From an uncultured Eubacteriales bacterium (GTDB lineage Bacteria; Bacillota; Clostridia; Tissierellales; Peptoniphilaceae): 64,000 nucleotides of DNA. A model generated the notes under the pieces. That model was given only the letters and a program-made list of their open reading frames with translations, was not told where the DNA came from and ran no database searches. The stretch lies in NCBI GenBank assembly GCA_900539725.1, contig UQDI01000007.1, forward strand, positions 1 through 64,000, written 5' to 3'. Position numbers and translations under genes: made by a program. Numbering within the stretch: the first letter of the stretch is position 1; every line of letters begins with the position of its first letter. Positions 52,562 through 61,649 of the stretch are shown piece after piece.

Positions 52562-53728
52562 ATGAAAAGAACAATTATAATAGTTATGGCCCTTTTGCTG
52601 GTTTTTGGATTAAATACTAGTCTTCTAGCTAATCAATATGATACTTTATCAGAAGAAAAAGTAAAAGATATTGCAATTGAGTTTACTGAATCATCATTAT
52701 CAGATTTTTCAGATTATAGTTCTGATTATCTTGTTGATGAAAATGCAGTCAAATTAAAAGAATTTTTAAAGGATAAAAGAGCTTTAAAAACTATAAAAGA
52801 AGAAAAACTTGGACGTAGACTAAACCTTATAGATTTAGAAATTAAAGACATTGAATTAGAAGAACTAGGAGATAATTGTGGAGTAACATTAAAAGTAGCA
52901 GTTAACTTTTTAGATGGCGATGTAAAATCAAGTTTAGAGTATTTTAATGCCATTGTAATTAATAAATTTACTGGCAAGGTAATTGCAGCTTCTACAAACG
53001 ATTTAACAGCAGGAACATTATTAAACAATCAAACACTTAATTCTGCAGAGGATTTAATTAGCTTCAGTAATTATGATTCTAAAAATCTAATGCTGAAATC
53101 TTATAAAGAAGATTGTAGTTATAATTTTGATGAAAGTGTTAAAAAGTTTGAAGCATATGTTGAAGAAATAAATAATGAAGAGTTAAATTCAGATAAAAAA
53201 GAAAAATTAGTACTAAGAAGATCTAATTATAGAAGCTTTTCAAGTAGTGACAGACAGGCAATGAGAACATATCAAGATAGATGGTTCAATGGTTTTAATC
53301 CAGATTATGCAAATTTCGAAGGGTATGGAGGAGATTGTACAAACTATGCTTCACAAGTACTTTATTCTGGATGCAGAACAATGTACGCAAGAAGCGGGTC
53401 AGGAATTGCTGGTTCTAACTATTGGTTCTATAGAAGATCTAATGATAGAAGTAGTTCTTGGACAGGTGTAAATGAGTTAAGATCGTTCTTGTTAAACAAT
53501 ACTACTAAGGGTCCTTCAGGTGATATTTCAAGTACGTTTGGAGCCCTAGAGTCAGGGGATATTATTCAACTTGGAAGTGGTGGTAACTATTATCACTCTA
53601 TAGTAGTTTATAAACAAGGCGGAGATCCATATGTAACAGCGCATACTAGCAGTTACTCTGGATATTATTCATCTAGATATGGTGGATCATCTAATTCAAA
53701 AATCCATATCGATGGATATTATTATTAA
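52562..53728 (+). CDS. secreted amidase_6-like protein
   Basis: This 388-residue protein begins with a signal peptide (IIIVMALLLVFGLNTSLLA). A middle region of unknown fold follows (~25-215). The C-terminal ~165 residues resemble the putative amidase_6 domain: YEGYGGDCTNYASQVLYSG-like segment with the probable catalytic Cys, and NYYHSIVVY with a His. Such enzymes probably cut amide bonds in cell-wall material; the activity has little experimental support. AGGAGG precedes the start. It follows the SH3 gene by 95 bases. Confidence 0.75.
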   Translation: MKRTIIIVMALLLVFGLNTSLLANQYDTLSEEKVKDIAIEFTESSLSDFSDYSSDYLVDENAVKLKEFLKDKRALKTIKEEKLGRRLNLIDLEIKDIELEELGDNCGVTLKVAVNFLDGDVKSSLEYFNAIVINKFTGKVIAASTNDLTAGTLLNNQTLNSAEDLISFSNYDSKNLMLKSYKEDCSYNFDESVKKFEAYVEEINNEELNSDKKEKLVLRRSNYRSFSSSDRQAMRTYQDRWFNGFNPDYANFEGYGGDCTNYASQVLYSGCRTMYARSGSGIAGSNYWFYRRSNDRSSSWTGVNELRSFLLNNTTKGPSGDISSTFGALESGDIIQLGSGGNYYHSIVVYKQGGDPYVTAHTSSYSGYYSSRYGGSSNSKIHIDGYYY

Positions 53729-53742
53729 ATTGGAGAAATTAA

Positions 53743-54417
53743 ATGAAAAATTTAAAAAACAAAAAAACATTAGTTTTTATCTTAGCGGTTTTTATGATGG
53801 CAGCGTTTTGCCTAACAGCTTGCACAAAAGATACTGATAAAGAAGTGCAAAATGAAAATACAAAGTTTGAGAAAGATGAATCTCTTGATAAGTTTATAAA
53901 GACAGATATACAAAACGATGTTCTTGAAGCACCTCTTGGAGCAGTTGCACCAAAGCTTGCCTTTGCTAATGATAAATACGCTGGTGTACTTAATTACAAT
54001 GGCTTATTGATATATAAGCTAGATGATAAAAAATTAAGCTCAGCAATTGATATCAATGCTCTAGGCTTTGACCAAATACAAGGTGACGGCGCTATAGAAA
54101 TCACATCGAATGACGAATATCTTGTTCTAAATAAAATGGGCAAAACAGATGGATACGTATACTCTTTAGAAGGCAAGTACCTATCTAAGGCTGATGATAT
54201 AAGTAAGATTAGCGCAAGTAAGGCAGAATATCTTGAAAATGATGGAATTAATGAAATCAAAGCAAAGATTGATGAAAAAGATAAAGACATCGATGCGATT
54301 ATGACTCAAAATGGATATGTAGTTTTGACTCTTGATTATGACAATTTAAAAGATTCAAAATTAAGTGTACTTGATAAAAATTATGAATTAGTAAATGACT
54401 TTAATTTATCGGAGTAA
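53743..54417 (+). CDS. lipoprotein of unknown function
   Basis: This 224-residue protein has a lipoprotein signal (VFILAVFMMAAFCLTAC), with lipobox LTAC and acylated Cys at about residue 27, followed by an acidic linker. The rest looks like beta-propeller-type strands (YAGVLNYNGLLIYKLDDKKL, YLVLNKMGKTDGYVYSLEGK), but no family is recognised. It starts 15 bases after the amidase_6-like gene and ends the unit, with a strong terminator behind it. Confidence 0.7.
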   Translation: MKNLKNKKTLVFILAVFMMAAFCLTACTKDTDKEVQNENTKFEKDESLDKFIKTDIQNDVLEAPLGAVAPKLAFANDKYAGVLNYNGLLIYKLDDKKLSSAIDINALGFDQIQGDGAIEITSNDEYLVLNKMGKTDGYVYSLEGKYLSKADDISKISASKAEYLENDGINEIKAKIDEKDKDIDAIMTQNGYVVLTLDYDNLKDSKLSVLDKNYELVNDFNLSE

Positions 54418-54463
54418 ATAAGTTAAAGTAAATCTAAGTATATAAATTGATTAAGAGAAAATG

Positions 54464-54507
54464 AAATATACCCTCTTTACTATTATCGTAAGGAGGGTAT
54501 ATTTTTT
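54464..54507 (+). terminator. terminator of the second BlaI/M56 unit
   Basis: A 17-bp stem (AAATATACCCTCTTTAC / GTAAGGAGGGTATATTT, one G-U pair) with a 7-base loop ends in a T run. Confidence 0.85.
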
Positions 54508-54782
54508 GAACTATATAAGAAAAATATAATTGAAAAATGTATTATAAATATCGATTTTGAAGAGAAACAAATATTGTATTTATATTAGTAAATTAATGGT
54601 TTTACGCTTGCTAGGACTTTAGATGCACTAAGGCTACGTCAAGCGATATGCGTCGTAAATCCATAAACATGGTTAAAACTGACGAGGCAAAGCCATTTAC
54701 TATGTTAAATTTATGTAACAGTCTTTGAAATAAGTTGCAATTTACTCTCGTTGATGTTAATATAATACTAGGAGGCATAGCT
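54508..54782. other. intergenic region before the amidase gene
   Basis: No gene is seen in this stretch. Its middle (54600-54700) is less AT-rich than the flanks, contains TTTACGCTTGCTAGGACTTT-like sequence, short dyads and the CCATAAACATGG motif (54661-54672). It could be a long leader, a small RNA or a decayed repeat. A TATAAT (54761-54766) and GGAGG (54771-54775) close the region. Confidence 0.4.
54661..54672. repeat. CCATAAACATGG motif, copy 2
   Basis: Same 12-base dyad as at 33921-33932, again in an intergenic region with CGTAAAT directly upstream. Confidence 0.45.
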
Positions 54783-56618
54783 ATGAAAAAATTTATTTTA
54801 GGACTTCTTATTGTTTTATGCTTTTTATGTTCTGCGAATGTATATGCACAGAACATAAATATAAGGATAGCGAATAAGAATTATAAAGCATCATTAATAA
54901 ATGTAAAGGTTGATGGAGTGGATAAACAAAGCAAGGAGATGCCAAGTTTTATCTATCAAAGAAGGACGCTTGTTCCGATTAGATTCTTATCCGAAACTTT
55001 TGGTGCGAGTGTTGATTGGAATAGTAAGAGTCAATCGGCTATCATAACTATGTCTGACAAGTCCATAGTCTTGACTATAGACAAGGCTGAGGCAACGATT
55101 AATGGCGTAACTAAGCCTATAGAAAAGGCTTATACACCAAGGCTTGTTAGGGTTAATGGCGGCGGAGCAAGAACTTATGTTCCTCTAAGGTTTATCTCTG
55201 AGCTTTTTGGCTACGAAGTAGGCTGGGACAATAAATCTCAGACAGCTACTATCAATACGAATACGCAAGTCGCTGAAGTGCCAAGCGGCGATGATGACGC
55301 TATCATACTACCGAGCGGGGACGATGAGCCTGATCAAATCAAGCCTGACAATCCTAGTATAAAGCCGAACACTAGTGAGCAGCCAAGTATTAAGCCTAAT
55401 ACTGATGGCTATGCGCACTTGACAAACATTGTAGCTATTAGACATAATGACAGGGACGCGATTTTATTCCAAGGGCTAAAGGGCAAGTATAAAGTGACTA
55501 AGCTTGATGGCCCTGATAGGCTTGTACTTGATTTTGAAAAAGCCATATTTGATGATCCAGAGCTATATAGGGAGTATAATATAGTCATGAGCGGCATCAA
55601 GGGCGTTAGAGCTAGTCAATTTGCTGACAATGACAAGTCTAGGTCTGATATGAATGTTAGGATAGTTATTGATATAGAAGATGCAAATATTGATTATAAG
55701 ATAGAAGAAACAAATGATGGTCTTGTATTTTACACAAAGAAGTCGATGAAGTCTTTCTACTCTTACGATAGCAGAATTTTTGCCATCAAGAACACTGAGG
55801 GTAGAGTCTCTGATTACGTTTACGATGAGCTAATGAAGACCATAACCATGAACGTAGAGACTAATAAAGAGCTTGAGACTGGTACTGAAGATTTTAAGGA
55901 CCCATATATAAGGTCGCTTGTTGTAGAAAAGGCGCAAAATGGCTACACTTACACTATAAACCTAGTTAGAAACGTATCTTTAGAGAAAGTGGATGCTGGC
56001 AGTGCTGACTACGCAATAAAACTTAGTAGAATTATTAATAACAAGCCATCTGATTACTTAATCATGATTGATCCAGGTCATGGCGGAAGGGATCCTGGTT
56101 CTGTATCTAAGATTGACGGATCAAGTGAAACTGATTATATTCCGTATGTAGCTAGGTCTTTGGAAGCAAAGCTTAAGGCGGCTGGTTACAATGTTTTGAA
56201 GACTAACGATACTGTTGATGAATACGTCGATATATTTGAAAGAGCAAGGATGGCGAATAGAGTAAATGCGGACATCTTTGTAAGTATTCACGTTAATAGC
56301 GCTACTTCACCATCTGCAGCAGGCATAGAAGTCTGCTATTCTAGCGATGCAAAGCATAGCAATAAGACAAGAAATCAAAAAGAGTTTGCTGATTGTATAT
56401 TAAATGCTGTTGGAAATCTTATTGGCAACAAGGGACGTGGCCTTAAGGAAGGCGCCTACGTTGTTACAAGAAATACCAATATGCCGGCGGCTCTACTTGA
56501 GATGGAATTTTTGTCAAATAAAAATACTCTTGCGCTACTAAAGAGTCAAGCCTACCTTGATAAGATGGTTGATGGTCTATATAACGGCATTGTAGATTAC
56601 TTGAACAATTATTATTAG
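54783..56618 (+). CDS. secreted N-acetylmuramoyl-L-alanine amidase (Amidase_3)
   Basis: This enzyme of about 611 residues cuts the bond between MurNAc and the stem peptide. Domains in order: signal peptide (ILGLLIVLCFLCSANVYA); copper-amine-oxidase-like stalk domain (~30-155, with LVPIRFLSETFGASVDW and YVPLRFISELFGYEVGW); a Pro/Asp-rich linker with repeated PSIKPNT; an AMIN-like domain (~205-330); and the Amidase_3 catalytic domain from ~420. Zinc ligands are visible in IDPGHGGRDPG, SSETD and SIHVNS, and the catalytic Glu in LLEMEFLSN. The start is the ATG at 54783 with GGAGG upstream. Confidence 0.92.
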   Translation: MKKFILGLLIVLCFLCSANVYAQNINIRIANKNYKASLINVKVDGVDKQSKEMPSFIYQRRTLVPIRFLSETFGASVDWNSKSQSAIITMSDKSIVLTIDKAEATINGVTKPIEKAYTPRLVRVNGGGARTYVPLRFISELFGYEVGWDNKSQTATINTNTQVAEVPSGDDDAIILPSGDDEPDQIKPDNPSIKPNTSEQPSIKPNTDGYAHLTNIVAIRHNDRDAILFQGLKGKYKVTKLDGPDRLVLDFEKAIFDDPELYREYNIVMSGIKGVRASQFADNDKSRSDMNVRIVIDIEDANIDYKIEETNDGLVFYTKKSMKSFYSYDSRIFAIKNTEGRVSDYVYDELMKTITMNVETNKELETGTEDFKDPYIRSLVVEKAQNGYTYTINLVRNVSLEKVDAGSADYAIKLSRIINNKPSDYLIMIDPGHGGRDPGSVSKIDGSSETDYIPYVARSLEAKLKAAGYNVLKTNDTVDEYVDIFERARMANRVNADIFVSIHVNSATSPSAAGIEVCYSSDAKHSNKTRNQKEFADCILNAVGNLIGNKGRGLKEGAYVVTRNTNMPAALLEMEFLSNKNTLALLKSQAYLDKMVDGLYNGIVDYLNNYY

Positions 56619-56627
56619 AGGTTGATT

Positions 56628-57794
56628 ATGAAAAAAGTTATTGTTTCAACAAACAATGTAAATAAATTAAAAGAGATTAAATTAATATTTCACGAGCTAG
56701 GCTACGAGGTTCTTTCAAAGAAAGAGGCTGGCATAGCTGATTTCGATGTCGATGAGACAGGCACTACACTAGAGGAGAACGCCTACATCAAGGCAAAGGC
56801 TCTTCGCGATATGGTGGACTGCGCTGTTATTAGCGACGACTCAGGTCTTTTCTGCGACGGTCTTTATGGCGAGCCCGGTATTTACTCAGCTCGTTACGCT
56901 GGGGAGCATGGTGATGATCATGGTAACAACGAGCTTTTACTCAAAAATCTTGAGGGCAGGGACAGAACAGCTCATTTCAAGAGTGTTATCTGTTTTATCG
57001 ATGAGGATCAAAAAGTGTTCTATGGCCATGGCAATGTTGATGGCGAGATACTTTATGAGTACAGAGGCACAGGTGGCTTTGGTTACGACCCACTCTTTTT
57101 ACCAAAGAGTCATGACAAGACTTATGCCGAGATAGGTACCGAAGAGAAAAATAAGTTTTCTCACAGAAAGAGGGCTTTGGAAGATATTAAGGAAAAGATC
57201 TTACTTGAGGAAAAACACAAGGAGCTATATAAAAAAGTAGACTTTGCTTTGACGCTTGATGAGATGAAAAATATTTTAAGAGTGAATAAGATAGCTGACG
57301 GCTCGAGAAGAGAGAACGACGCTGAACACAGCTTTCACGCGGCGGTTCTAGCACCAGTTTTTAAGGACATGGGCAAGTTTGAGGTTGACGCAAATAAGAC
57401 GGCGGTACTACTTTTGTATCATGACCTAATTGAGATATACGCTGGCGACACATATTGCTATGACACAAAGGGCAATGAGGATAAGAAGCAAAGAGAGAGC
57501 GAAGCGGCAGATAAATTATATTCAAAGCTTGATTCCTTAGGCGCTGAGCTTAGAAAATATTGGGATGAGTTTGAGGCGGCTGAGACAAACGAAGCGAAGT
57601 ATGCGAATGCACTTGACAGGTTCCAACCACTTTTAATGCACTTTGCCTTTAACTCGCACTCGTGGCAAGATCACAAGATTACAAAGGAAGCCGTTCTTAA
57701 GAGGATGGCACCTATAAAGATATATTCAGACGAAATGTATGATTTTGTCTTGGATTATGTAGAAAGTCAATTTAAGAAAGAGGAGATGATTTAA
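56628..57794 (+). CDS. RdgB-type NTP pyrophosphatase fused to HD hydrolase
   Basis: This 388-residue protein joins two nucleotide-cleaning enzymes. Residues 1 to ~190 match the RdgB/HAM1 family, which removes non-canonical XTP/dITP (STNNVNKLKEI, SDDSGLFCDGLYGEPGIYSA, GTGGFGYDPLF, FSHRKRAL). Residues ~200-388 are an HD-domain hydrolase of the YfbR/5'-deoxynucleotidase type (AEHSFHAAVLA, LLYHDLIEIYAGD). The frame is continuous, so this is a true fusion. The ATG at 56628 follows AGAGGTTG. The end overlaps pepA by one base. The second activity is inferred from motifs only. Confidence 0.87.
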   Translation: MKKVIVSTNNVNKLKEIKLIFHELGYEVLSKKEAGIADFDVDETGTTLEENAYIKAKALRDMVDCAVISDDSGLFCDGLYGEPGIYSARYAGEHGDDHGNNELLLKNLEGRDRTAHFKSVICFIDEDQKVFYGHGNVDGEILYEYRGTGGFGYDPLFLPKSHDKTYAEIGTEEKNKFSHRKRALEDIKEKILLEEKHKELYKKVDFALTLDEMKNILRVNKIADGSRRENDAEHSFHAAVLAPVFKDMGKFEVDANKTAVLLLYHDLIEIYAGDTYCYDTKGNEDKKQRESEAADKLYSKLDSLGAELRKYWDEFEAAETNEAKYANALDRFQPLLMHFAFNSHSWQDHKITKEAVLKRMAPIKIYSDEMYDFVLDYVESQFKKEEMI

Positions 57795-59239
57795 TGAAAA
57801 TTACAGTAAACGAGAAAAAAGGTATCAAGGTTTTACCAGTATTTGAAGATGATTTAGCATTCTTCGAAAAATCAGAAGGCCTTGATGCTTTAGTAGAAAA
57901 AGAGTATTTTACAGGCAAGGCAAGCGAAGTATTTACAAAGCTTGGCGAAGATGAGATAATTTATCTTGGCCTTGGCAAAAAGGATGAGATCACTACTAAG
58001 AAGATTATAGTAGCTTTCTTTGAATTAGCGAAGGCACTTAGAAAGTACAAGATTAAAGACGCTAATATCATTTTCAATAAGAAGCTTGATAATATTTGCT
58101 ATAGAACTACTATGAAGGCTATAGTTGATGGTCTTGCATGCTTTGACTATGATTTTGATAAATATTTAGCTGAAGATAAGAAGCCTACTAAGCTTGGCAC
58201 TATTAACATAGAAGTTATTGAGGACAAAAAGGATAAAGCTATGTCTGCCATAGAAGAAGGCATGAACATCGCTGAAGGATACTCACTAACAAAGGATTTA
58301 GTTAACACTCCTGCCATTGACATGTATCCAGAAGTTTTAGCTAAGAGAGCGAAGGAAGACCTTGAGCCGCTTGGCGTTACTGTTGAAGTATATGGCAAGA
58401 AAGAGATAGAAGATTTAGGCATGAAGGCGTTCTTAGCAGTTGCAGCTGGTTCAGACAAAGAGCCTAAGCTAATTGTTATGAAATATATGAATGGAACTAA
58501 AGATGATAAGCTTACTGCACTTGTTGGTAAGGGCTTAACTTATGACTCGGGCGGATACTGCATCAAGCACCCACAAGGCATGGCTACAATGCATATGGAT
58601 ATGGGTGGAGCAGGTGCTGTTATCGGCGCAATGCACGCTATTGCTAAAAACAAAGTAAAGAAGAATGTTGTAGCTGTTGTTGCATCATGCGAAAACTTAA
58701 TTTCAGGCAAGGCATACAAGACAGGCGACCTAATCGGATCAATGTCTGGTAAGACTATAGAAGTAGCTAATACTGACGCTGAGGGTAGACTTACTCTTGC
58801 AGATGCAATTTATTATGCATCGGATGTTCTTAAGGCTGATAGGATAGTTGACCTAGCTACACTTACAGGCGCTTGTGTAGTTGCACTTGGTTCATATAGA
58901 ACTGGTGTTGTTACAAATAACGATGAGTTTATGAATGAAATGAACGAAGCATCTGTAAGAGCTGATGAAAAGCTATGGGTAATGCCTAACGACGACGAGT
59001 ACAAGGACATGGTTAAGGGCACTATGACTGATTTACTTAACTCAGTACCTGGCGGCGCTGGTATGATTACAGCTGGTATGTTCCTAGAAAACTTCGTTAA
59101 GGAAGGAACTCCATGGATACACATGGATATAGCGGGAACTTCAGATACTTCAAAGGACTACGCACAATACAAAAAAGGCTCAACTGGCGTTCCAGTTAAG
59201 ACACTTTACTACCTAGTAAATACTGAACACATTTGCTAA
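57794..59239 (+). CDS. pepA: leucyl aminopeptidase (M17)
   Basis: This cytosolic M17 aminopeptidase removes N-terminal residues from peptides using two metal ions. The 481 residues show GKGLTYDSGGYCIKHP, MHMDMGGAGAV (where most family members have MKxDM) and NTDAEGRLTLADA, with catalytic Lys and Arg in place. The start shares one base with the preceding stop (TAATG), with GAGGAGATG upstream. A bidirectional terminator follows. Confidence 0.93.
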   Translation: MKITVNEKKGIKVLPVFEDDLAFFEKSEGLDALVEKEYFTGKASEVFTKLGEDEIIYLGLGKKDEITTKKIIVAFFELAKALRKYKIKDANIIFNKKLDNICYRTTMKAIVDGLACFDYDFDKYLAEDKKPTKLGTINIEVIEDKKDKAMSAIEEGMNIAEGYSLTKDLVNTPAIDMYPEVLAKRAKEDLEPLGVTVEVYGKKEIEDLGMKAFLAVAAGSDKEPKLIVMKYMNGTKDDKLTALVGKGLTYDSGGYCIKHPQGMATMHMDMGGAGAVIGAMHAIAKNKVKKNVVAVVASCENLISGKAYKTGDLIGSMSGKTIEVANTDAEGRLTLADAIYYASDVLKADRIVDLATLTGACVVALGSYRTGVVTNNDEFMNEMNEASVRADEKLWVMPNDDEYKDMVKGTMTDLLNSVPGGAGMITAGMFLENFVKEGTPWIHMDIAGTSDTSKDYAQYKKGSTGVPVKTLYYLVNTEHIC

Positions 59240-59260
59240 TAACTTAATATAGACAAAGCG

Positions 59261-59297
59261 AAAGCTCTTCTCATTTTGATATGAGAAGAGCTTTTTT
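59261..59297. terminator. bidirectional terminator
   Basis: A perfect 14-bp stem (AAAGCTCTTCTCAT / ATGAGAAGAGCTTT) with a 6-base loop and T run lies between convergent pepA and the FemAB-like gene. Confidence 0.85.
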
Positions 59298-59306
59298 AAT
59301 GCAAAA

Positions 59307-60296
59307 CTATTTACTTAAATATTTTTTATATGCTTCTTCGTCTAAAACTAAATCGAACTCACCTATAAACTCGGTAAAGTCCTCTTCATTTAAGAAGCCT
59401 CTTTTAAATCTGTATAAACCATCTTCATCGTCAAGCTTAAATATGCCACCGAAGTCGTAGCGAGTAGCGCCATGCACCTTCGCATACTTAATCATTTCCC
59501 ATTGCATTTGATAGTTGGGCATATAGTTTCTGTGAAGATTGTTTGACGCACCGTACATGTACCACGCGTAGTCCTTATACATGATGAGTATCGCGCTCGA
59601 TAGAGGTGTTCCTTCATAGTCTGATAAAAATATTTTAGCGTCGTAATTATCTATGAGTCTCTTAAAATACGCTTTTGGTCTATAAGTGATGTCGTTACGC
59701 TCAGCCATGACCTTAGTCTCTTCGAAGAAGGTGTCTAGATCCTCGTCACTTTGGGAAAGTCTAGTAGTAACGCCTTTTCTGTAGCTTAGGCGAATGTTGT
59801 AGCGCGTCTTTGAGTGGAAACTTGCTAAAATATCGTCTTCACTCTTACTTATATCGATGATGGCGTTTCTTCTTGGCTGAATAAAGCTGTGTTCATCAGT
59901 GCCTCTCGTTCTTATTTTTAATTCAGTATCCTTATATATATCTATAAGTTTTTCATCATAGGGAATGGCTGGATCAAATCTTAGTAAAAATGCGTCCTTA
60001 AACTTATCCAATTTTTTCACTTTATCTACTAAGGCTAAAACAGTATCTTTATCATATATATCACAGACAGGTCCGCGATTAGCGTAAAGCAGCCACTTTC
60101 CATCTATTGCCTTGATAGATAGTATGCTCATTGCGGCAACTATCTCGCCATCATTTTCTAAATAAACATAGTCCTCAGACCAATTGTTCTTTATCTTCGC
60201 CCAAGCTCTGTCCTGAGTTAAAAAGCTATATTCATTTGACTTCACGAAGTCATCGTAGCGTTTTAGCTCAGACGCGTTATTTGTATCAAGTATCAT
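59307..60296 (-). CDS. FemAB/MurM-family aminoacyltransferase
   Basis: This 329-residue protein has the double-GNAT FemAB fold: N-terminal DFVKSNEYSFLTQDRAWAKIK, a central IIDISKSEDDILASFHSKTRYNIRLSYRKGV (quoted in parts, the hallmark N-IR motif) and RYDFGGIFKLDDEDGLYRFKRGF-type C-terminus (the FGG and YRFKRGF motifs). FemAB enzymes add amino acids from aminoacyl-tRNA to the third residue of lipid II, or to other acceptors. It begins directly after the stop of the D-Asp-ligase-like gene, so the two act in one operon on the cross-bridge, or offer alternatives for it. Confidence 0.85.
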   Translation of the reverse strand: MILDTNNASELKRYDDFVKSNEYSFLTQDRAWAKIKNNWSEDYVYLENDGEIVAAMSILSIKAIDGKWLLYANRGPVCDIYDKDTVLALVDKVKKLDKFKDAFLLRFDPAIPYDEKLIDIYKDTELKIRTRGTDEHSFIQPRRNAIIDISKSEDDILASFHSKTRYNIRLSYRKGVTTRLSQSDEDLDTFFEETKVMAERNDITYRPKAYFKRLIDNYDAKIFLSDYEGTPLSSAILIMYKDYAWYMYGASNNLHRNYMPNYQMQWEMIKYAKVHGATRYDFGGIFKLDDEDGLYRFKRGFLNEEDFTEFIGEFDLVLDEEAYKKYLSK

Positions 60297-61511
60297 CTAA
60301 TTCACCAACTTCTTCTTAAAAAATTCTTCAAATCTCTTGTCGTATCTCGAGTAGTATTCATCTAAACTTGCTTTTCTCTTTGCGTTCAAGTCCTTTCTAT
60401 AGTATAGCGCCATGTTTTCAATATCGTCATTGTAGCTACTCATCTTTTCCTTTGCGGCATCGCTTTCGATGTATTTTAATACAGTTTCGTATCTTGCGCC
60501 TAAGAATAAAAATTTATCCTTGCCAATGATTATCTCGTCATCCTTATGATAGACAAAGTCATTTACAAGCGCTTCGGCTAGGTTTGCGCCCGCAAGCGTT
60601 GAGAAGAAAGACGAGCGTCCTTGTCTAAGATTGATTTCAAAAACCTTGTACTCTTTTGTTCTGTCATCAAGCTTGATATCAAAGTTTGCCAATCCACGAT
60701 AATTTATTTTCTCCAAGAAATTTTTAATCATAGGGAAGATCTTTTCGTAGGCATCTTGACTTGCATCAGCTATGGAAAGGTAATTACCTATAAGTAGTGG
60801 GGTAGGGTCCTCCATAAGAGCTCTACCTAGGGAGAATAGTTTTAGCTTGCCCTTGCTATCGACGTAGGCGTTGACCACGTGCATGTTTGAGTCAGCACCT
60901 TCAATAAATTCTTGAGCTATCATGTAGTCGTCGTAGCCATTCATATAAATATCATTAAGAGCCTTATTTAATTCAGCTTCATTTTTTAATATATATGCTT
61001 TTTTCTTGCCATCGAAGTCCAAGAAGAAGTACTCAACACTGTTCGACGGCTTTAGTACCATAGGAAAGTCAAAGCTTGTCTTGTAGCTTTTGTAATTATC
61101 CTTGTTAATGTATTCGCTCTTTGGATACTTAAGACCATATTTTTCGCATAAGTCGTAGAAGTTCTTCTTCAGTATTAGCTCATTAAGCATGGACTTATCT
61201 GTAAATGGCAGATGGTATCCACTAATCCTATCTTTATTCATGATGACCCTCTCTGCATATGAGTCAGAAGATGCTACTAGTATTAGCTCCTTGTCTTGAT
61301 GCGCTTCTTTAATTTTATTTAGCTCATCAAGCATGACCGCATCGTCATCTAAGTCCTTATTGATTATTATATCGACAATATCAGAGTTCTCAGTCATAAG
61401 TAGCCTTGCCTTACCTAAGACCAAAGACTTAATGCCGTATTTCATATGAAAGCTTCTCGACATAGAGTAGCTGTTAACATCTGTTCCTAATATAACTGGT
61501 AAAAAATTCAT
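60297..61511 (-). CDS. ATP-grasp ligase resembling D-aspartate ligase (cross-bridge synthesis)
   Basis: This ATP-grasp enzyme of about 404 residues resembles, from memory, the Enterococcus faecium D-aspartate ligase (Aslfm), which attaches D-Asp to the Lys side chain of peptidoglycan precursors. Diagnostic stretches are FLPVILGTDVNSYSMSRSF, KPSNSVEYFFLDFDGKKKA, EDPTPLLIGNYLS and FEINLRQGRSSFF. The start at 61511 has AAAGGAGA upstream; the frame open to 61598 would only add a hydrophobic AT-rich segment upstream of that site. D-Asp versus D-Glu as substrate is undecided; both occur in cross-bridges of related anaerobic cocci. Confidence 0.82.
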   Translation of the reverse strand: MNFLPVILGTDVNSYSMSRSFHMKYGIKSLVLGKARLLMTENSDIVDIIINKDLDDDAVMLDELNKIKEAHQDKELILVASSDSYAERVIMNKDRISGYHLPFTDKSMLNELILKKNFYDLCEKYGLKYPKSEYINKDNYKSYKTSFDFPMVLKPSNSVEYFFLDFDGKKKAYILKNEAELNKALNDIYMNGYDDYMIAQEFIEGADSNMHVVNAYVDSKGKLKLFSLGRALMEDPTPLLIGNYLSIADASQDAYEKIFPMIKNFLEKINYRGLANFDIKLDDRTKEYKVFEINLRQGRSSFFSTLAGANLAEALVNDFVYHKDDEIIIGKDKFLFLGARYETVLKYIESDAAKEKMSSYNDDIENMALYYRKDLNAKRKASLDEYYSRYDKRFEEFFKKKLVN

Positions 61512-61601
61512 ATTTATCTCCTTTATATATATAAGTATAACTATAATTATTATAACATAAACGAGGGCCACTTGCATAATAATAAAAATTTTAATCATTC
61601 T

Positions 61602-61631
61602 TTGTAATTCATGGTTAAAATATGTTATAAT
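61602..61631 (+). promoter_or_regulatory. lepB promoter
   Basis: TTGTAA (61602-61607), an 18-base spacer and TATAAT (61626-61631) precede the AAAGGAGG site of lepB. The region is shared with the divergent ligase operon. Confidence 0.6.
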
Positions 61632-61649
61632 TATAAAGGAGGTCTTTTT

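Noticed and set aside
54600..54700. Possible tRNA or structured RNA gene
   Set aside because: No cloverleaf with a T-arm GTTCRA motif or CCA end could be drawn by eye; left as an unexplained intergenic region.
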